Below the pieces are notes generated by a model. It had not been told where the DNA came from. It did not search any database and worked only from the letters and a program-made list of their open reading frames with translations. Shown piece after piece: positions 32,661-38,233 of a stretch of DNA of 38,233 nt. Position 1 is the first letter of the stretch. Each line of letters begins with the position of its first letter. The translations under genes were made by a program, and so were the position numbers. The DNA is from Bacteroidota bacterium (GTDB lineage: Bacteria; Bacteroidota; Bacteroidia; Bacteroidales; M50B96): the NCBI GenBank assembly GCA_024762835.1, contig JANTGP010000008.1, positions 1 to 38,233 on the forward strand, in the 5' to 3' direction.

Positions 32661-34787
32661 TTATTCAAATCCTTTTCTTTTTAAGAGAGGGTGTATTGAT
32701 GGTTCTGCTCCTCTGAATCTTTTGTAGAGTACCATTGGGTCTTCCGAGCCGCCTTTTTCAAGTATATTTTTTCTGAAAGCGAGAGCTGTTTTATGGTCGA
32801 ATATTCCATTCTCTTTAAAGGCTTCAAATGCATCGGCATCTAATAATTCTGCCCATACATAACTGTAATAGCCTGCTGAATAACCGCCTTTAAAGATATG
32901 ACTGAAATATGTACTTCTGTATCTTACAACTATCTCTTTTATTAAGCCTATCTCATCTAAAGATTCTTTCTCAAACTTATTTACATCCAAGTCAATATCT
33001 TCTGATAGAGTATGATAGTCCATATCCAAATATGCAGCAGATAAATATTCAACTGCGGCAAATCCTTGATTGAAATGACTACTGTTTTTAATCTTGGCTA
33101 TTAGCTCGTCAGGAATTGTTTCGCCTGTTTCATAATGTTTGGCAAACATCTTTAATACAGTTGGCTCTGCACAAAAATTTTCCATAAACTGAGATGGTAA
33201 TTCAACAAAATCTCTTGCAACCGAAGTCCCACTTACTCTTGGATATGTACAATCGGAAAGCATTCCGTGTAAGCCATGACCAAATTCATGAAAAAGTGTA
33301 GATACTTCTTCAAAAGTCAATAAAGATGGTTTATCGGCTGTTGGTTTTGAGAAATTGGTCACAATAGTAATTATCGGCGACACATTTTTGCCGTCTTTTT
33401 TCATTTGTTTTCTAAAAGTGCTCATCCATGCACCTGCCCGCTTGCTTGCTCTAGGGAAGAAATCCATATATAATATAGCACGATGACTTCCATCTTCATT
33501 AAGTACTTCAAAGACCTGTGCATCGTCGTTATATTTCGGAATGTCAAATCTTTCAACGAATTTAAATCCATATAATTTTCCTGCAACATCAAAGGCTCCT
33601 TTTCTTACATTTTGCAGCTCGAAGTAGGGGCGAAGTTGTTCTTCGTCAAGGTCATACTTTTCTTTTCTTAGTTTCTCTGCATAATACCACCAGTCCCATG
33701 CAGCTAACTTAAAATCACCTCCTTCTGCATCAATAATCTTCTGCAACTCTACTACTTCGTCTTTAGCAACAGGAAGGGCTTTTATCCATATATTATTTAA
33801 AAAATCATAAACCTTAGCAGGTGTTTTTGCCATGTTTTCGTCGAGGATATATTCTGCATGATTGTTATAACCAAGTAGTTTGGCTCGTTCGTACCTTAAC
33901 TTGGCAATTTTAGATACATTTTCCTTATTATCGTAGTCATTATCATTATCGCCTTTGTTTATATAAGCTTTAAATATCTTTTCTCTCAATTCTCTTTTGT
34001 CAGAATATTGAAGGAATGGTATCATACTGGGTTTTTGAACAGTAAAAAGCCATTTGCCATCTTCGCCTTCATTTGAAGCTTCTTCAGCAGCAGCATCAAT
34101 TACTGATGGTGGTAATCCGGATAAATCTTCTTTGCTGTCAATTATGAGTTTAAAATTGTTTGTCTCGGCAAGTACGTTCTCTCCAAAATTCAAACTCAAC
34201 ATTGATAATTCTTTGTTTAACTTGCTGAATGTCTTTTGGTCATCTGCCGAAAGATTGGCACCGCCTCTGACAAATTGTTTGTAAACTTTATCTAAAACCA
34301 TATTCTGTTCAGTCGATAAATTCAATTCGTCTTTAGTATCGTAAACGTCCTTTATTCGCTTAAACAGCTTCTTGTTCATACTTATATCGTCAGCATGTTG
34401 AGAAAGCAAAGGAGAAACTTCTTTTGATATCTCAACAATATCATCATCTGACATTGATGATGTGATATTGAAAAACACATCGCTTACTTTAGTTAGTAAT
34501 TCTCCGCTATAATCAAATGCAGCAATGGTATTCTCAAAATTCGCTTTCTCTTTATTATTGATTATTGCAGCAATTTCTTCTTTTTGCTGCTTCATTCCCT
34601 CAATAAATGCAGGTAAGTAATGTTCCTTTTTAATCTTATCAAATGGGGGTACTTTATATGGTGTATCATATTCAGTAAAAAACGGATTCATATTCTCGTC
34701 TCCTTTTTTTGTTGTATCTTGCTTGCTGTTGCACGAAATAAATAGAATAATTGCAAGCATCGAAGTTAATAATAATTTTATTTTCAT
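32661..34787 (-). CDS. dcp: M3 family peptidyl-dipeptidase, lipoprotein
   Basis: This 708-aa zinc metallopeptidase matches the usual Dcp/oligopeptidase A length (about 680-710). The HEFGH zinc motif is at 500-504 in FHEFGHGLHGMLS, with the third-ligand region (SQFMENFC) downstream. The C-terminal GYSAGYYSYVWAELLDADAF is typical for M3A. A lipoprotein signal (1-19, LFISC before NSKQ) places it at the envelope, as for periplasmic or OM-facing Bacteroidota M3 peptidases. It removes dipeptides from peptide C-termini. Peptidyl-dipeptidase versus oligopeptidase cannot be settled by eye. Confidence 0.93.
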   Translation of the reverse strand: MKIKLLLTSMLAIILFISCNSKQDTTKKGDENMNPFFTEYDTPYKVPPFDKIKKEHYLPAFIEGMKQQKEEIAAIINNKEKANFENTIAAFDYSGELLTKVSDVFFNITSSMSDDDIVEISKEVSPLLSQHADDISMNKKLFKRIKDVYDTKDELNLSTEQNMVLDKVYKQFVRGGANLSADDQKTFSKLNKELSMLSLNFGENVLAETNNFKLIIDSKEDLSGLPPSVIDAAAEEASNEGEDGKWLFTVQKPSMIPFLQYSDKRELREKIFKAYINKGDNDNDYDNKENVSKIAKLRYERAKLLGYNNHAEYILDENMAKTPAKVYDFLNNIWIKALPVAKDEVVELQKIIDAEGGDFKLAAWDWWYYAEKLRKEKYDLDEEQLRPYFELQNVRKGAFDVAGKLYGFKFVERFDIPKYNDDAQVFEVLNEDGSHRAILYMDFFPRASKRAGAWMSTFRKQMKKDGKNVSPIITIVTNFSKPTADKPSLLTFEEVSTLFHEFGHGLHGMLSDCTYPRVSGTSVARDFVELPSQFMENFCAEPTVLKMFAKHYETGETIPDELIAKIKNSSHFNQGFAAVEYLSAAYLDMDYHTLSEDIDLDVNKFEKESLDEIGLIKEIVVRYRSTYFSHIFKGGYSAGYYSYVWAELLDADAFEAFKENGIFDHKTALAFRKNILEKGGSEDPMVLYKRFRGAEPSIHPLLKRKGFE

Positions 34788-34830
34788 AATGTTAATGATT
34801 AGTGTTATTCAAGATAAATACTGTTAGTGG

Positions 34831-34838
34831 CAAATATA
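34831..34838 (-). promoter_or_regulatory. -7 box candidate for the M3 peptidase gene
   Basis: The minus strand reads TATATTTG, an exact TAnnTTTG match, 43 bp before the start codon. No clear -33 TTTG is present. Confidence 0.4.
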
Positions 34839-34891
34839 TAAAAAATGACGATAGAAAATTATAAATAGTAAGTAATCTTAATTTTCTGATG

Positions 34892-35449
34892 TTATATACT
34901 GACAATCATTGCCTTGCCTATCTCATCTGCGATGTCCTTCCCTTTTATTTGTTCAACTATTTTCAAAGCGAATTGTATTGCTGCTCCCGGACCTTTTGCC
35001 GTAATATACCGACCAGATTCTACTACTAAAGAGTCTTCTATTTTGGCACCCTTTAAATACTTTTCAAAACCCGGATAGCTGACAGCATTTTTATTTTCAA
35101 GCAGACCTAAATTTCCAAAAACCATTGGTGCTGCACAAATGGCAGCTAAGCCTTTTCCTTTCTCATTAAACTCTAATATTTGTTCGCGTAATCCTTCATG
35201 ATTGTTAATATTTGCTGCACCAGGCATCCCGCCCGGTAGTACAATAAAACTAATTTGAGAATACTCAACTTCCTCAAAAACCTTATCGCATGTAATAGTA
35301 ATATTGTGCGAGCCTTTTACCATTCTTCTGCCTGTAAGCGATACCATAATTGCTTCGATATTTGCTCTTCTTAGTACATCGACAATGCTTATTGCTTCTA
35401 TCTCTTCAAAGCCCTCCGCAAAGTGAATTGCTATTTTTTTATCTGTCAT
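34892..35449 (-). CDS. DJ-1/PfpI family protein
   Basis: This 185-aa protein is the size of DJ-1/YajL. C105 sits in the nucleophile elbow AAICAAP. E18 in AEGFEEIEA matches the human DJ-1 glutamate that tunes the cysteine. PGGMPGAANI and TAKGPGAAIQFAL are further family motifs. The group includes redox-sensing chaperones and proposed glyoxalases/deglycases, so the exact activity is open. It is 57 bp downstream of queA on the same strand. Confidence 0.92.
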   Translation of the reverse strand: MTDKKIAIHFAEGFEEIEAISIVDVLRRANIEAIMVSLTGRRMVKGSHNITITCDKVFEEVEYSQISFIVLPGGMPGAANINNHEGLREQILEFNEKGKGLAAICAAPMVFGNLGLLENKNAVSYPGFEKYLKGAKIEDSLVVESGRYITAKGPGAAIQFALKIVEQIKGKDIADEIGKAMIVSI

Positions 35450-35506
35450 AATTGTTTATTTATAATATTGAAATATAATACATTAATTAAAAATATATTT
35501 ATTAAT

Positions 35507-36724
35507 TTAAGGTACAAGAAAAGAACTGTCTCCATAACTTAAAAAGCGAAAATCATTATTAAGAGCAAACTCATATACTTTTTTCCAGTTTTCATCAATA
35601 AAGGCAGCAATGAGTAAAAGTAATGTGCTACCCGGCATATGAAAGTTTGTAATTAATACATCAACAATCTTGAAAGTATAACCCGGAGCAATAATTATTT
35701 GGGTAGTTGCCTCGAAATAGTCCAGATCATTTTTATTCATGTAATCTAAAAGTGCCAGTATAGCTTCTTTAGCCGGAATAGTTTGAGTTAATGAATAAAC
35801 TTCCCATTGAGAGATATGGGCCCTTGTGAAATTGCCCGTAATAATTTTTACTCCAAACCAATATAAACTTTCGAGTGTTCTTGTTGAGGTTGTTCCTACT
35901 GCAATAAGCTGTTTCTTGTGATTTAGAATTTTAAGCAAACTGCTTTTTGAAACAATAAATAATTCTTTGTGCATCTCGTGTTCGCCTATTGTATCGGAAC
36001 TTACAGGTTTAAAAGTGCCTGCCCCGACATGCAAAGTCAAAACCGCTTCATCAATTTGCTTTTCTCTTAGTTTATGCAAAACAGTATCTGAGAAATGCAA
36101 ACCCGCTGTTGGTGCGGCAACCGAGCCTTTGATATTTGAATAAACCGTTTGATATTGTTTTAAATCACTATCTTCTGGTTCACGGTTTAAGTACGGAGGG
36201 ATAGGGATTATTCCTGCATATTCTAATATCTCGGCAAACGAATAATTGCCATTATCCCACGAAAATTCAATTATCCGGCTTGATTCAAAACTGCTTATCT
36301 TTCTTGCCTCTAAAATCACATTGTGACCATTAATATTAATGCTTTTTGTGAGAACATCTTTTTTCCATTTTTTTACATTGCCTACTAAGCATTTCCATTT
36401 GCAAGTTTTTTTGCTCTCAAATATTTGAATGAAACCGGAAGGTTCATATGGCTCAAGACAGAATATTTCAATCTCGGCACCTGTGGTTTTTCTAAACTTA
36501 ATACGTGCTTGGATAACTTTTGTGTCGTTATAAACCAGCAAATCATCCTTGTTCAATAAATCCACTATGCTGTTGAATCTTTGCTTTGTAATTCGGCCTT
36601 TGTTGTAAACCAAGAGATTAGACCGGTCTCTTTCTTCAAGAGGATGCTTGGCTATACGTTCAGGAGGAAGATTATATGTGTAATCATCTATCCTGATATT
36701 TTGTGGATTTATTAAGTCTGCCAT
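35507..36724 (-). CDS. queA: S-adenosylmethionine:tRNA ribosyltransferase-isomerase
   Basis: This 405-aa enzyme makes epoxyqueuosine in tRNA wobble positions from preQ1-tRNA and SAM. Motifs are YNLPPERIAKHPLEERDRSNLLVYN near the N-terminus (split across about 18-42), LLVYNDTKVIQARI, APTAGLHFSDTVLHKL, LHVGAGTFKPV and TNFHMPGSTLLLLIAAF. It is longer than E. coli QueA (356 aa), with an insert in the middle, as seen in other Bacteroidota. It is divergent from the DUF2027-Smr gene, with a 54-bp gap. Confidence 0.95.
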   Translation of the reverse strand: MADLINPQNIRIDDYTYNLPPERIAKHPLEERDRSNLLVYNKGRITKQRFNSIVDLLNKDDLLVYNDTKVIQARIKFRKTTGAEIEIFCLEPYEPSGFIQIFESKKTCKWKCLVGNVKKWKKDVLTKSININGHNVILEARKISSFESSRIIEFSWDNGNYSFAEILEYAGIIPIPPYLNREPEDSDLKQYQTVYSNIKGSVAAPTAGLHFSDTVLHKLREKQIDEAVLTLHVGAGTFKPVSSDTIGEHEMHKELFIVSKSSLLKILNHKKQLIAVGTTSTRTLESLYWFGVKIITGNFTRAHISQWEVYSLTQTIPAKEAILALLDYMNKNDLDYFEATTQIIIAPGYTFKIVDVLITNFHMPGSTLLLLIAAFIDENWKKVYEFALNNDFRFLSYGDSSFLVP

Positions 36725-36741
36725 TAATAAAATATTTGCAT

Positions 36742-36749
36742 CAAAAATA
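36742..36749 (-). promoter_or_regulatory. -7 box candidate for queA
   Basis: The minus strand reads TATTTTTG, an exact TAnnTTTG match 17 bp before the start codon, which gives a very short leader. The spacing to any TTTG upstream is not ideal. Confidence 0.35.
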
Positions 36750-36778
36750 ACTAATTTTACAAACTAAAATATATTAAG

Positions 36779-37798
36779 ATGGCAAATATAAATATTGGTG
36801 ATAAAGTAAAATTTTTAAACGAAGTTGGTGGGGGAGTTGTATCTGAGATTGTAGATAAATACCTTGTTAAAGTAATGACTGAAGATGAGTGGGAGATACC
36901 TGCTTTGAAAACAGAATTAATCGTTGTTGAGCCGGTACAGCAAAGCGAAATTACTGCTAAAAGCAATGAAGATAATAATTCTTTTATTACTGAAGATAAT
37001 TCAAAAAATATTGCTGAGGATACTAAGATTGACACCAAAAATATTTCCTTGTTGTTAGCTCTTGTCTCTTCTGAAAGTGATTCACAGAATCTGTCTAAAG
37101 ATATATATATGATTAATGATTCAGAATTTTATGTGTTTTATAATATGTTGTGTAACATAAACAAAGAGTTTTCTTATATTGGAGCTGAAATCCTTGAACC
37201 AAACACAAAAGTTTTGCTAAAACAGATTAAAAATGATGAGATGTCAAAGCTCGATAATTTCTTATTTCAAATAATTTTTTTCAGTAAAGGAAAATACGAT
37301 CCGCTTAAACCTTTTGAGAAAAAACTTTCTATGAAAAATCTTCTTCAAAGCAAATTTATAAAAAATGATTTCTTTGATGAAAATGCAAGCTTGCATACAA
37401 TTTTTGAATTAAAAAATGAAGCCGGATTATCGCGTGATGAAATATTAAAATTGATGAATAAGCCGGAAAAGGCAGAAAGGAATATTCACAATAATTATAA
37501 AATTGATTATTCAAAAGAGAGAATCGTTTTTGATTTACATATTGAGGAATTAATTGACAACTATGAAGAACTCGGATCAACAGAAATCTTGCGAATTCAG
37601 ATGGACGAATTTCATAAAGGAATGAAAAAGATAATTACCGAAGGTTTTAAAGAGGCGATTTTTATTCATGGAAAAGGAAAGGGGATTCTTAAAAGACAAA
37701 TATATACAGAGCTTAGAAGTAATTATAAGGGCTTTAGCTTTCAGGATGCTTCGTTTAGAGAGTATGCTTATGCTGCCACTTTAGTAATTGCCAATTAA
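36779..37798 (+). CDS. DUF2027 domain-containing Smr protein
   Basis: This 339-aa protein is typical of Bacteroidota. The N-terminal DUF2027 is about 1-60 (INIGDKVKFLNEVGGGVVSEI). A low-complexity Asn/Glu/Asp linker (60-90) and a middle beta domain (100-230) follow. The C-terminal Smr domain (about 255-339) has FDLHIEELIDN and IFIHGKGKGILKRQI. Smr domains are endonuclease modules first seen in MutS2; here the DLH and HGKGKG motifs are kept, so nuclease activity is possible. The cellular role is unknown. It is divergent from queA. Confidence 0.9.
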   Translation: MANINIGDKVKFLNEVGGGVVSEIVDKYLVKVMTEDEWEIPALKTELIVVEPVQQSEITAKSNEDNNSFITEDNSKNIAEDTKIDTKNISLLLALVSSESDSQNLSKDIYMINDSEFYVFYNMLCNINKEFSYIGAEILEPNTKVLLKQIKNDEMSKLDNFLFQIIFFSKGKYDPLKPFEKKLSMKNLLQSKFIKNDFFDENASLHTIFELKNEAGLSRDEILKLMNKPEKAERNIHNNYKIDYSKERIVFDLHIEELIDNYEELGSTEILRIQMDEFHKGMKKIITEGFKEAIFIHGKGKGILKRQIYTELRSNYKGFSFQDASFREYAYAATLVIAN

Positions 37799-37845
37799 AT
37801 TTTGCTATTTTGTATGTAAATATTTTTTACTTTGGATTAAGTTAT

Positions 37846-37853
37846 TACTTTTG
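37846..37853 (+). promoter_or_regulatory. -7 box candidate for the small Cys-rich protein gene
   Basis: TACTTTTG matches TAnnTTTG exactly, 31 bp before the ATG at 37885. Upstream TTTG motifs are not at the ideal distance. Confidence 0.4.
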
Positions 37854-37884
37854 TATTTCATTTATTTAATAAAAATCAATAAAT

Positions 37885-38233
37885 ATGAAAAAGTTTTTTA
37901 TTCTTTTATTCTTTGTGTCAACTACCATTTTATCATTTGGTGGTAATGCTTCTCTGTTTTCATACAATGCAGACGAATTGCAAAATGAATTCTCAGACCT
38001 TCAGTCTTTGGAAACTATGGTTATTGCTAACCAAGATCTAACAATTGCCGATTTCGAGCAAATGGATATTGATTGGTTGAACAGAATTGACCTTGAAAAT
38101 ATGAAAACAACAAGCCCTGTTCAAGCTATGTTTGGTATTGAAGATATGGACTGGACTGCATTTGCTTGGGGTTTTTGTTGCTGTCCTGTTGGTTTCTTTG
38201 TTGTTGCTATTAAAGATGATAAAAGTAGTGATG
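37885..38233 (+). CDS. Small exported protein with a C-terminal Cys-rich hydrophobic segment (cut by window edge)
   Basis: The frame is open for 116 codons to the window end. It starts with a signal-like segment (MKKFFILLFFVSTTILSFGG). It is followed by an acidic middle (LQSLETMVIANQDLTIADF, residues about 39-57) and then FAWGFCCCPVGFFVVAIKDD (93-112), a short hydrophobic stretch with three consecutive Cys. Similar short Bacteroidota proteins carry such a C/W-P-[IV]-G-F-F tail, but I know no function. The 3' end is missing, so length and any further TM are unknown. Confidence 0.7.
   Translation, partial: MKKFFILLFFVSTTILSFGGNASLFSYNADELQNEFSDLQSLETMVIANQDLTIADFEQMDIDWLNRIDLENMKTTSPVQAMFGIEDMDWTAFAWGFCCCPVGFFVVAIKDDKSSD

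Overview
The window looks like chromosomal DNA of an anaerobic, low-GC member of the Bacteroidota (Bacteroidales/Marinilabiliales-like). The evidence is Bacteroidota-type promoter elements (TAnnTTTG -7 boxes, little Shine-Dalgarno), a type IX secretion C-terminal sorting domain, DUF5723/DUF4249/DUF2027-type proteins, and many lipoproteins and OM proteins. Apart from the left edge there is no sign of phage or transposon genes. No rRNA, tRNA or CRISPR was seen.

Region 1 (1-9485) is a fermentation locus. A remnant of a tyrosine recombinase with an in-frame stop sits at the left edge. Next is a minus-strand operon crt-hbd-thiolase (3684 to 232), then a 539-bp divergent regulatory region. The plus-strand operon is pta, a second 3-hydroxyacyl-CoA dehydrogenase, ackA, ptb and buk. 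Together these interconvert acetyl-CoA and crotonyl-CoA, and link acetyl-CoA and butyryl-CoA to acetate and butyrate with ATP formation by two acyl-phosphate branches. The crotonyl-CoA to butyryl-CoA step (Bcd/Etf) is not encoded here. The second dehydrogenase has substitutions at several positions that are catalytic in classical Hbd.

Region 2 (9486-20488) holds a TolC/HlyD efflux pair without a pump gene and a lone glycerol kinase. It ends with an uncharacterised three-gene envelope locus: an anchored DUF3352-like/propeller protein, a large lipoprotein and a DUF5723 OM protein.

Region 3 (20489-25158) has arcC-arcB (carbamate kinase and ornithine carbamoyltransferase, no arginine deiminase nearby), with an unusually strong Shine-Dalgarno before arcC. 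It is followed by an RSH (ppGpp) protein with an intact hydrolase site but an eroded synthetase site.

Region 4 (25159-30024) has a minus-strand operon of lipoprotein, PrsW-like intramembrane protease and secreted alpha/beta hydrolase, then panB and an RluA-type pseudouridine synthase.

Region 5 (30025-30764) is a non-coding island packed with short hairpins and bounded by a 21-bp perfect inverted repeat.

Region 6 (30765-38233) encodes a T9SS-secreted thioredoxin-fold protein, an M3 peptidase lipoprotein, a DJ-1/PfpI protein, queA, a DUF2027-Smr protein and the start of a small Cys-rich secreted or membrane protein cut by the window edge. The strongest leads are the mixed acetate/butyrate operon with its atypical dehydrogenase, the hydrolase-only RSH, the palindrome island and the three-gene envelope locus.
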